Below are positions 27,700 to 35,518 of a stretch of DNA of 64,000 nt, one piece after another; within the stretch, counting starts at the first letter, position 1; the number at the start of each line of letters is the position of its first letter. Below the pieces are notes generated by a model, which worked only from the letters and a program-made list of their open reading frames with translations, had not been told where the DNA came from and searched no databases. The DNA lies in the NCBI GenBank assembly GCA_030833845.1, contig JAURGK010000005.1, positions 1-64,000 of the forward strand, written 5' to 3'. The translations under genes and the position numbers were made by a program. Origin of the DNA: Crocinitomicaceae bacterium. Lineage in GTDB: Bacteria > Bacteroidota > Bacteroidia > Flavobacteriales_D > Crocinitomicaceae.

Positions 27700-29091
27700 T
27701 TACAAGTGGATCACTTCACCGTAGGCTGCGGCAGCGGCTTCCATGATGGCTTCAGACATCGTAGGGTGCGGATGCACGGTGCGGATGAGTTCTTCTCCAG
27801 TGGTTTCTAATTTGCGCACTGCGACAAGTTCTGCAACCATTTCAGTGACGTTGGCGCCAATCATATGACCACCTAGCAATTCGCCATATTTGGCGTCAAA
27901 AATAAGTTTAACAAATCCGTCTTTGGCACCTGCTGCGCTTGCTTTTCCAGATGCAGAGAATGGGAACTTACCAACTTTGATTTCATAACCAGCCTCCTTT
28001 GCTGCTTTTTCAGTCATGCCAACAGAAGCAACTTCAGGTGAGCAATAAGTACAACCTGGAATATTGCCATAGTTGAGGGGCTCTGGGTGGTGTCCGGCAA
28101 TTTTTTCTACACAAATGATACCTTCTGCCGATGCAACGTGCGCTAGGGCAGGGCCTGGCACTACATCTCCAATGGCATAATAACCAGGAAGATTAGTTTG
28201 GTAATAATCATTGACTAAGATTCGACCCTTATCCACGACTATTCCCAAATCTTCTAAACCAATGTTTTCGATGTTGGTAGTCACGCCAGCTGCAGAAAGT
28301 ACTACATCGCATTCAATTTTTTCTTCGCCCTTGGCAGTTTTGATGCTTACCACACAGCCTTTGCCGCTGGTGTCAACACTTTCTACCGATGCGTTAGTGA
28401 GGATATTGATACCTGCTTTTTTGAAAGATTTTTCAAGTTGTTTTGAAACATCTTCATCTTCTACAGGAACAATGTTTGGCATATATTCTACGATAGTTAC
28501 TTCTGTGCCAATGGCATTGTAGAAGTAAGCGAACTCAACTCCAATGGCACCAGAACCTACCACAACCAATTTCTTGGGTTGTGTAGGGAGTGTCATGGCT
28601 TGGCGGTATCCAATGATTTTAGTACCATCTTGAGGCAAGTTAGGTAGCTCTCTTGAGCGAGCGCCAGTGGCAATGATGACACCTTTGGCTGCTGTGTAGG
28701 TCGTTTTGCTACCGCTTTCGTCAGTAACTTCAACGGATTTTCCTGCCTTGAGCACACCATTACCTTTGATGACATCAATTTTGTTCTTTTTCATCAAGAA
28801 CTGTATGCCGTTAGACATGCCATTGGCAACATCGCGGCTGCGCTTGATGATAGCGTCGAAATCTGCGCTGCTCTCTTTTACGGTAATTCCGTAGTCAGCA
28901 GCGTGCTGCAAATATTCATATACATTGGCACTTTTTAAAAGTGCTTTGGTAGGGATACAGCCCCAATTAAGGCAAATCCCACCCAGTGATTCTCTTTCTA
29001 CAATGGCAGTCTTGAGGCCTAACTGCGAGGCGCGAATTGCGGTAACATACCCTCCTGGGCCGCTGCCCACAACAATGATGTCGTAACTCAT
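27700..29091 (-). CDS. lpdA: dihydrolipoyl dehydrogenase
   Basis: The E3 subunit of pyruvate and 2-oxoglutarate dehydrogenase complexes; reoxidises lipoamide with FAD and NAD+. Seen: GSGPGGYVTAIRAS (FAD), the redox disulfide GGICLNWGCIPTK, VVGSGAIGVEF (NAD), and the ending HPHPTMSEAI with the catalytic His-Glu pair. 463 residues is standard. A -7 box lies 19 nt before the ATG. No E1 or E2 genes are nearby, so it is transcribed alone. It ends at the bidirectional terminator shared with map. Confidence 0.96.
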   Translation of the reverse strand: MSYDIIVVGSGPGGYVTAIRASQLGLKTAIVERESLGGICLNWGCIPTKALLKSANVYEYLQHAADYGITVKESSADFDAIIKRSRDVANGMSNGIQFLMKKNKIDVIKGNGVLKAGKSVEVTDESGSKTTYTAAKGVIIATGARSRELPNLPQDGTKIIGYRQAMTLPTQPKKLVVVGSGAIGVEFAYFYNAIGTEVTIVEYMPNIVPVEDEDVSKQLEKSFKKAGINILTNASVESVDTSGKGCVVSIKTAKGEEKIECDVVLSAAGVTTNIENIGLEDLGIVVDKGRILVNDYYQTNLPGYYAIGDVVPGPALAHVASAEGIICVEKIAGHHPEPLNYGNIPGCTYCSPEVASVGMTEKAAKEAGYEIKVGKFPFSASGKASAAGAKDGFVKLIFDAKYGELLGGHMIGANVTEMVAELVAVRKLETTGEELIRTVHPHPTMSEAIMEAAAAAYGEVIHL

Positions 29092-29110
29092 TTTTAGATT
29101 GTTTTAGTGA

Positions 29111-29118
29111 CAAATTTA
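29111..29118 (-). promoter_or_regulatory. -7 box (TAAATTTG) of lpdA
   Basis: A perfect TAnnTTTG match 19 nt before the lpdA ATG. Confidence 0.6.
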
Positions 29119-29154
29119 AGGCGAAAAATTGAAAGATGCTATCTGATTAATCGT

Positions 29155-29162
29155 TACTTTTG
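29155..29162 (+). promoter_or_regulatory. -7 box (TACTTTTG) of purL
   Basis: A perfect TAnnTTTG match 21 nt before the purL ATG. A TTG at 29129-29131, 23 nt upstream, may be a weak -33. Confidence 0.6.
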
Positions 29163-29183
29163 TTCCTGAATCCTCAATAGACT

Positions 29184-31421
29184 ATGGAAACCAATCACCA
29201 AAAAGAAGCCACACTACAACAAGCCATTGATTTAGGCCTCCGTGCCGATGAATTTGAACAAGTTAAAGAAATACTTGGTCGCACCCCAAATTTTACTGAA
29301 ACCGCTGTATACTCCGTCATGTGGAGTGAACACTGCTCTTATAAGAATTCCATCCTTTGGCTCAAGACGCTACCCAAAGATGGGCCGCATATGTTGGTTA
29401 AAGCCGGTGAAGAAAATGCTGGCTTAGTCGATATAGGTGATGGCCTAGGATGTGTTTTTAAAATTGAATCACACAATCATCCAAGTGCTCTTGAACCATA
29501 CCAAGGTGCTGCAACCGGAGTTGGCGGCATCAATCGCGATATCTTCACTATGGGCGCACGCCCTGTTGCTCAACTCAACTCATTGCGTTTTGGCAACATT
29601 GAAGAAGCCCGAACCAAATGGTTGGTTAAGGGAGTAACCAAGGGTATCGGTGACTACGGAAATGCATTTGGCATTCCAATCGTTGGTGGCGAGGTTTTCT
29701 TCGATGAATCATACAATACCAATCCGCTGGTCAATGCTTTTTCGGCTGGTATCATCGATACCAAAAAAATAATTTCGGCTACAGCTAAGGGCCCCGGCAA
29801 TCCGGTGTTTATTGTAGGTTCTGCAACAGGTAAAGACGGTATTGCCGGAGCTGCATTTGCTTCCAAAGATATTACCGAAGACTCAGCCAATGATTTGCCT
29901 TCAGTTCAAGTAGGAGATCCATTCATGGAAAAATTATTGCTCGAGGCCACCATGGAACTCGCCCAAACTGACGCCATTGTTGGTATGCAAGACATGGGTG
30001 CAGCAGGAATTACCTGCTCTACTTGTGAAATGAGTGCGGCTGGCAAGGTCGGAATGGAAATATTCTTAGACCGTGTACCAACGCGTCAAGCAAACATGTT
30101 GCCTTATGAGATTTTATTATCTGAATCTCAGGAGCGCATGTTGGTAGTAGTGCAAAAAGGAAAGGAAAGTATCGTTAAAGATATTTTTGACAAATGGGAC
30201 TTGCACGCCGAAGAAATTGGTCATGTAACTGATACGGGCCGCATCCGTTACTACATGGACGGCGAACTCGTTGGCGATGTGCCAGCCGAGTCATTGGTTC
30301 TAGGTGGCGGTGCCCCACAATATAAAAGAGAATATGTTGAACCTGCTTACTACCAGCAGTTCAAAAAATTCAATATTTCTCAAGTGGCTGAGCCAACGGA
30401 TCTAAAAGCCGTGGCTGATACCATGCTCTCTTTGCCTAATATTGCCTCCAAGCGTTGGGTATACGAACAATATGACTCAATGGTCGGGACCAGAAACATG
30501 ACCACCAATCGCCCTTCTGATGCAGGGATTGTGCACATCAAAGGTACCCATAAGGCTCTTGCCATGACCGTAGATTGCAATTCGAGGTATGTCAATGCAG
30601 ATCCACAAATAGGTACCATGATTGCCGTAAGTGAAGCTGCTCGTAATATCACCTGTGCAGGTGGCCAGCCAAGTGCAATTACCAATTGTCTCAATTTCGG
30701 AAACCCTTACAATCCAGAGTCTTATTGGCAATTTGTTGGCGCCATAAAGGGCATGTCTGCAGCTTGTTTGAAGTTTGAAACACCTGTAACTGGCGGGAAT
30801 GTTTCGTTCTACAACCAAACCGTAATGAATGGCAAAGAAGTTCCAGTATTCCCGACGCCAACCATTGGAATGATAGGCATCGTCGAAGACAAGGAAAAAA
30901 TCATGACCCTAGACTTCAAACAGAAAGGGGACCTCATCTTTTTAATAGGATCCTATACCGAAGACATTGCTTCTTCTGAATATTTGGCTTCATATCACGG
31001 CATCAAAGCCTCGCCGGCTCCTTATTTTGATTTAGATGCGGAGTATCAAATGCATCAGGCTGTAAAAGGCCTTATTGCTGAAGGCTTGGTAAATGCAGTT
31101 CACGATGTTGCCGATGGTGGCTTATACGTTACTTTAGTTGAAATGTCTATGCCTCGTGAACTTGGCTTTGATATTGTTAGTGACGCGGATATTCGTCTTG
31201 ACGCTTTCTTATTTGGAGAAGGCCAAGGAAGAGTGGTTGTGAGTGTCACAGAAGAACAAGAAGAGGCCTTTGTAGAATATATGGTTGCAAGTGGCGTGAA
31301 TATGACCCTTTTGGGTCATGTAACCAAAGGTAAGCTCCAGATAGATGAGGAGCATTTCGGTTTCATTACTGAGGCCAAGGCCATTTTTGACAATGCACTA
31401 GGTGCTCATTTAGAAAAATAA
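29184..31421 (+). CDS. purL: phosphoribosylformylglycinamidine synthase subunit PurL (small type)
   Basis: Purine synthesis: converts FGAR to FGAM with ATP and ammonia. Seen: [10 protein letters not shown] near residue 48, [56 protein letters not shown] and the second-half motif [12 protein letters not shown], in correct order; 745 residues is the small-PurL length, which needs PurQ and PurS partners, not present in the window. It heads the run purL-DUF4290-murA-thioredoxin with 1-3 nt gaps or overlaps. Confidence 0.96.
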   Translation: METNHQKEATLQQAIDLGLRADEFEQVKEILGRTPNFTETAVYSVMWSEHCSYKNSILWLKTLPKDGPHMLVKAGEENAGLVDIGDGLGCVFKIESHNHPSALEPYQGAATGVGGINRDIFTMGARPVAQLNSLRFGNIEEARTKWLVKGVTKGIGDYGNAFGIPIVGGEVFFDESYNTNPLVNAFSAGIIDTKKIISATAKGPGNPVFIVGSATGKDGIAGAAFASKDITEDSANDLPSVQVGDPFMEKLLLEATMELAQTDAIVGMQDMGAAGITCSTCEMSAAGKVGMEIFLDRVPTRQANMLPYEILLSESQERMLVVVQKGKESIVKDIFDKWDLHAEEIGHVTDTGRIRYYMDGELVGDVPAESLVLGGGAPQYKREYVEPAYYQQFKKFNISQVAEPTDLKAVADTMLSLPNIASKRWVYEQYDSMVGTRNMTTNRPSDAGIVHIKGTHKALAMTVDCNSRYVNADPQIGTMIAVSEAARNITCAGGQPSAITNCLNFGNPYNPESYWQFVGAIKGMSAACLKFETPVTGGNVSFYNQTVMNGKEVPVFPTPTIGMIGIVEDKEKIMTLDFKQKGDLIFLIGSYTEDIASSEYLASYHGIKASPAPYFDLDAEYQMHQAVKGLIAEGLVNAVHDVADGGLYVTLVEMSMPRELGFDIVSDADIRLDAFLFGEGQGRVVVSVTEEQEEAFVEYMVASGVNMTLLGHVTKGKLQIDEEHFGFITEAKAIFDNALGAHLEK

Positions 31422-31424
31422 CTC

Positions 31425-32072
31425 ATGGAATACAATACCACTCGTGGCCATCTGATTTTGCCTGAATACGGTCGAAACGTACAAAATATGATTGCCCATG
31501 CCATGGAAATTGCAGATCGAAAAGAGCGCAACCGTGCGGCTCAAGCCATCATTGAAGTCATGGGGCAGCTCAATCCACACTTGCGCGATGTTGAAGATTA
31601 CCGCCACAAACTCTGGACACATCTATTCGTGATGTCCGACTTCCAACTGGACGTAGATTCCCCTTATGATAGGCCAAAACAAGAGGTGCTCAATGAAAAG
31701 CCTCAACAAATGCAGTATCCTTCAAGCAAAATACGCTACGGACATTATGGTAAATATACCCAGTCCATTTTAGAAGCATCCAAGGAGGTAAGTGTTCCAG
31801 AAGAAAAGGAGTACCTCAAAACCACCATGGCCAATTTCATGAAAAAGCAATTTTTAGCCTACAACAACGATACGGTAGAAAATCATGTCATCGCACAACA
31901 ACTTAAAGAGTTGTCTAAAGGGGAGCTTATATTGGAAAATCCCGATGAACTTGTCAATACCAACACGCTCTTGAAAACCATGGGTATTGGTCAAAATCAG
32001 TTCAAGAATCAGCGCCAGAACAAGCAAAAAAATAATAAATACAAAAAGAAAAAATTCATAAAAAAGGTATAA
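31425..32072 (+). CDS. DUF4290 protein, function unknown
   Basis: A 215-residue cytoplasmic protein with the DUF4290 pattern: EYNTTRGHLILPEYGRN, HAMEIADRKERNRAAQAII, DVEDYRHKLWTHL and HYGKYTQSILEAS. The last ~40 residues are very basic and rich in N, Q and K, which suggests nucleic acid or ribosome contact (inference). Known: the family is found in Bacteroidota, often just upstream of murA, as here. It sits 3 nt after purL and 1 nt before murA. Confidence 0.85.
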   Translation: MEYNTTRGHLILPEYGRNVQNMIAHAMEIADRKERNRAAQAIIEVMGQLNPHLRDVEDYRHKLWTHLFVMSDFQLDVDSPYDRPKQEVLNEKPQQMQYPSSKIRYGHYGKYTQSILEASKEVSVPEEKEYLKTTMANFMKKQFLAYNNDTVENHVIAQQLKELSKGELILENPDELVNTNTLLKTMGIGQNQFKNQRQNKQKNNKYKKKKFIKKV

Positions 32073-32073
32073 T

Positions 32074-33381
32074 ATGGCTTCTTTTGAAATTTACGGCGGA
32101 AAGCCACTAAAAGGTGAAATTATCCCGCAAGGTGCCAAAAACGAAGCTTTACAAGTACTTTGTGCGCCCTTACTAACCTCAGAGAAGGTCACCATTTCAA
32201 ATATTCCAGACATTGTAGATGTCAATAAACTGATCGCCTTGCTTCAAACCATGGGCGTCAAGGTAGAAAAGGTAGAAAAAGGAACCTATATTTTTCAAGC
32301 CAAGGAAATTGACATGGCTTACCTTGAAACCGAAGATTTTAAAAAGCGAGCTTCTTCCTTAAGAGGTTCGATTATGATTGTTGGCCCCTTGCTCGCACGC
32401 TACGGAAGAGGCTTTATTCCAAAACCAGGTGGAGATAAAATTGGTCGCCGCAGATTAGACACCCATTTTGAAGGCTTTGCACTTTTGGGTGCTAAATTCA
32501 ATTATGATGCTGGTGAGCACTTCTATGCTGTAGAGGCCCAAAAGCTTCAGGGCACCTATATCCATCTTGATGAAGCCTCTGTAACCGGAACGGCAAATAT
32601 TTTGATGGCTGCAGTCTTGGCTGAAGGCGAAACGACTTTCTACAATGCAGCTTGCGAACCTTATATTCAGCAGCTATGTAAGATGCTCAACGCCATGGGC
32701 GCCCAAATCACGGGAATAGGTTCCAATAAACTTTACATCAAAGGGGTCAAAAAACTTGGTGGCTGTTATCACCGCATTCTGCCCGATATGATTGAAATTG
32801 GGAGTTTTATTGGCCTTGCAGCCATGACTCAATCTGAAATCACTATCAAAGATGTCTCATGGGATAACCTAGGTATCATTCCTAATGTTTTTCGTCGATT
32901 GGGGATCAAATTGGAGCGTAGGGGTGATGATATCTTTATTCCGGCCCAAGAAAAATACGAAATCGAGACCTTCATAGATGGATCTATTATGACGATATAT
33001 GATGCGCCGTGGCCTGGTTTCACACCAGATTTACTTTCGATCATTTTAGTAGTAGCCACCCAGGCGAAAGGATCTGTTTTAATTCATCAAAAAATGTTTG
33101 AATCACGCTTATTTTTCGTGGATAAACTCATCGATATGGGCGCTCAAATCATTCTTTGTGATCCGCATCGCGCCACCGTCATCGGGCTTAATAGAGAGCA
33201 TGACCTCAAAGGAATAGAAATGACATCGCCTGATATTCGCGCCGGTGTGTCTCTATTGATTGCAGCACTTTCTGCCAAAGGTAAAAGTGTAATTCATAAC
33301 ATTGAGCAAATTGACCGTGGCTACCAGGATATTGAAATTAGACTCAATAACATTGGAGCCGATATCAGACGTATTGGATGA
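32074..33381 (+). CDS. murA: UDP-GlcNAc 1-carboxyvinyltransferase MurA with Asp at the fosfomycin site
   Basis: First step of peptidoglycan precursor synthesis: adds phosphoenolpyruvate to UDP-GlcNAc. Seen: Lys22-Asn23 in AKNEA, RGSIMIVGPLLARYG, and PGGDKIGRRRLDTHFEG. E. coli MurA has the fosfomycin-reactive Cys115 at the position that is Asp121 here. Known: Cys-to-Asp at this site gives natural fosfomycin resistance in mycobacterial, chlamydial and Borrelia MurA. DIRAGVSLLIAAL near the C-terminus is normal. 435 residues is full length. The stop overlaps the next gene by 4 nt. Confidence 0.95.
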   Translation: MASFEIYGGKPLKGEIIPQGAKNEALQVLCAPLLTSEKVTISNIPDIVDVNKLIALLQTMGVKVEKVEKGTYIFQAKEIDMAYLETEDFKKRASSLRGSIMIVGPLLARYGRGFIPKPGGDKIGRRRLDTHFEGFALLGAKFNYDAGEHFYAVEAQKLQGTYIHLDEASVTGTANILMAAVLAEGETTFYNAACEPYIQQLCKMLNAMGAQITGIGSNKLYIKGVKKLGGCYHRILPDMIEIGSFIGLAAMTQSEITIKDVSWDNLGIIPNVFRRLGIKLERRGDDIFIPAQEKYEIETFIDGSIMTIYDAPWPGFTPDLLSIILVVATQAKGSVLIHQKMFESRLFFVDKLIDMGAQIILCDPHRATVIGLNREHDLKGIEMTSPDIRAGVSLLIAALSAKGKSVIHNIEQIDRGYQDIEIRLNNIGADIRRIG

Positions 33382-33899
33382 AAAAGTCAGGTCTTCTCTT
33401 TATCGCATTCTTAGCAGTATTTGCCTGCTATGCCTTATGCAGTAAGCAAAGCCAACCGAGCATTCCTGCCGATGCAGCTGCGCCTGAAATTGCCCTAGCT
33501 TCTCCAAAAGGTAAGATTTTGAAACTTTCTTCCCTTCGTGGTAAAATGGTGCTCGTTGATTTTTGGGCTTCCTGGTGTGGTCCGTGTAGAAAAGAAAGTC
33601 CCAATGTGGTAGAAGCCTATTCAAAATACCACAACAAAACTTTTAAAAATGCCAAAGGCTTTGAAGTTTTTAGCGTGAGTCTGGACAGAGACCTCGCTGC
33701 CTGGAAACAAGCCATAGCCTTGGATCATCTTTCATGGAAATACCATGTGCTAGATGACAAGGGGATTGCTGCGGCAAATTATCAGGTGGCCACTATTCCC
33801 AATGCTTTTTTAATTGATGGCAATGGTGAGATTGTGGCAAGTGGTAATGAATTACGCGGGCTCAATTTGCATATTACCCTCGATAAATTTTTGCAGTAA
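33378..33899 (+). CDS. exported TlpA/ResA-like thioredoxin
   Basis: A 173-residue periplasmic thiol-disulfide oxidoreductase. Seen: a signal peptide with LAVFACYALC at the end, whose Cys17 could be a lipobox though the fit is loose; then a thioredoxin fold with DFWASWCGPCR (Cys67 and Cys70) and the cis-Pro segment ATIPNAFLID. Known: such AhpC-TSA/TlpA proteins reduce cytochrome c or other exported disulfides. It overlaps murA by 4 nt (ATGA) and ends the operon; the next gene is convergent with a 5-nt gap. Confidence 0.9.
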   Translation: MKKSGLLFIAFLAVFACYALCSKQSQPSIPADAAAPEIALASPKGKILKLSSLRGKMVLVDFWASWCGPCRKESPNVVEAYSKYHNKTFKNAKGFEVFSVSLDRDLAAWKQAIALDHLSWKYHVLDDKGIAAANYQVATIPNAFLIDGNGEIVASGNELRGLNLHITLDKFLQ

Positions 33900-33904
33900 A
33901 GCAA

Positions 33905-34768
33905 TTAAATTCTTTCTAAGACGTAAGTTATGAGCTCATTCATGGCTTCGTCAATGCCTTTCGAAAATTCTTCCAATGGCCGATTGGCTACACCAAGGCA
34001 AATACTGATACATTGATGCCCAAGCTCTGCGCCAAGTGCAAAAATAGCCGAACTTTCCATTTCAAAATTGACAATACGATGACCTTCAAATTCAAAGGCG
34101 CCCAGGTCATGATGAATTTGAGGCATGAGGCTCGGAAGCCTTAAGGATCGGCCTTGAGGGCCATAAAATCCAGAACTTGTGATTGTAATGCCTTTGGTTA
34201 CCTTTTTTGAATCAAGCCGTTCGAGCATGCTTGTACTTGCTGCACTCAAGTAAGGTGAAACTCCTTTTGGAAAGGACACTTGCATTAAAATTTCGCCAAG
34301 TAGGTTTGTTTCCTCTTCACTGAATTGGATGGGATAAAAATGTGCAATATTATCTAATCCCAAAGCATGGGTAGATAAGATAAAAGAATGCAAGGGCAAA
34401 GATGCTTGTAGCATTCCGCAGGTGCCAATGCGCACGATATCAAGTGAAGTTTTTTGAATTTTTTCGCGGCGTTGTTCTAAATCTATATTAGCGAGGGCAT
34501 CGAGTTCTGCCAAGCAGATGTCAATATTATCAGTTCCGATACCTGTAGACAATACCGTGATCCGTTTGGCTTTATAAGTTCCGGTATGGCTCACAAATTC
34601 TCGGTGTTGGTGCTTACTTTCTATGCTATCAAAATATTTGGAAATCTTCCCAACTCGATCCTGATCGCCAACCAGGATTACTTTTTGAGCCAAATCTTTG
34701 GGGTGCATCCCCAGATGATATACTGCCCCATGGGCATTTAATACGAGTTCGGTAGGAGGAAAGTGCAT
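33905..34768 (-). CDS. nucleoside phosphorylase (uridine phosphorylase-like)
   Basis: A 287-residue enzyme of the PNP/UDP superfamily, which splits nucleosides with phosphate. Seen: VILVGDQDRVGKIS near the start, STGIGTDNIDICLAE, VRIGTCGMLQ, FEMESSAIFALG with the active-site Met-Glu pair, and CLGVANRP. Of the subfamilies the pattern is nearest to uridine phosphorylase, but pyrimidine or purine use cannot be fixed by eye. The start used is the ATG at 34768 (MHFPPTEL); an ATG at 34795 overlaps the upstream DUF4197 gene by 14 nt. It lies 13 nt after DUF4197. Confidence 0.85.
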   Translation of the reverse strand: MHFPPTELVLNAHGAVYHLGMHPKDLAQKVILVGDQDRVGKISKYFDSIESKHQHREFVSHTGTYKAKRITVLSTGIGTDNIDICLAELDALANIDLEQRREKIQKTSLDIVRIGTCGMLQASLPLHSFILSTHALGLDNIAHFYPIQFSEEETNLLGEILMQVSFPKGVSPYLSAASTSMLERLDSKKVTKGITITSSGFYGPQGRSLRLPSLMPQIHHDLGAFEFEGHRIVNFEMESSAIFALGAELGHQCISICLGVANRPLEEFSKGIDEAMNELITYVLERI

Positions 34769-34781
34769 TGGCAACAATACG

Positions 34782-35516
34782 TTAAATAGAACCAAAAACC
34801 TTGGCTAATAATTCCGTAACACGATCGGCGGGGTTCAGTCGAATCTTATCTTCTTCCTTGGCAATTAAAATAAAGAGGCCTTCAATAGATCGCTGAGTAA
34901 TGTAATCGTCCAAATCAGGATTGATTTTCTGACCACCTGAAAGGGTCATCGCGGTATTGTACTTATTGATGATAGGCGTCCAGTAAGCCGTCAGGTTTAC
35001 CTTTGAAGTTGCTTCCTTAACGCGCGGCAGAAAGGCGGTATAAAGTTGTGTGCTCGTCTGATTTTTAAGGTAAGTCGTAGCGGCACCATTGCCCCCTTTA
35101 AGAATACCAAACCCATCTTGAATACTCATATTGCGAATTGCATCAGAAAAAATGGGCAGTGCCTCTTTTACCGCCTCTTCAGCGGCTCGGTTGAGCGTGG
35201 TTTCAAACTTCTCTACTTGAGAAGTCATGCCAAGTTGTAGTGCTTTTTCTTTTACTTGAAGCGCATCTGGTGGAAAAGGCAGTCTAATTTGTGGGTTTCC
35301 TAGAAAACCATCTAAGATCGCACTCTTTTCTACAGCATTTTTGATCCCAATTTGCAAGGCTTCTTTGAGGCCTGATATCACTTCTTCATTACTTAAACTA
35401 GGAGCCGAAGGCGTCGAAGAAGTAGTTAAAGGTCCGGCAAGGGTCAGGAGCTCTTGTGATAACTTAGAGCATTGGGCAATAAAAAATGCAATTAGACCGA
35501 CGAAAAGAAACTTCAT
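34782..35516 (-). CDS. DUF4197 exported lipoprotein-like protein
   Basis: A 244-residue protein. Seen: an N-terminal export segment ending FFIAQCSK, which looks like a lipobox with Cys16; then LSNEEVISGLKEALQIGIKNAV, NPQIRLPFPPDA and LNRAAEEAVKEALPIF, the hallmarks of DUF4197. Known: the family is widespread in Proteobacteria and Bacteroidota and unassigned. It is convergent to nothing nearby; the T9SS protein precedes it on the same strand with a 2-nt gap. Confidence 0.87.
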   Translation of the reverse strand: MKFLFVGLIAFFIAQCSKLSQELLTLAGPLTTSSTPSAPSLSNEEVISGLKEALQIGIKNAVEKSAILDGFLGNPQIRLPFPPDALQVKEKALQLGMTSQVEKFETTLNRAAEEAVKEALPIFSDAIRNMSIQDGFGILKGGNGAATTYLKNQTSTQLYTAFLPRVKEATSKVNLTAYWTPIINKYNTAMTLSGGQKINPDLDDYITQRSIEGLFILIAKEEDKIRLNPADRVTELLAKVFGSI

Positions 35517-35518
35517 AC

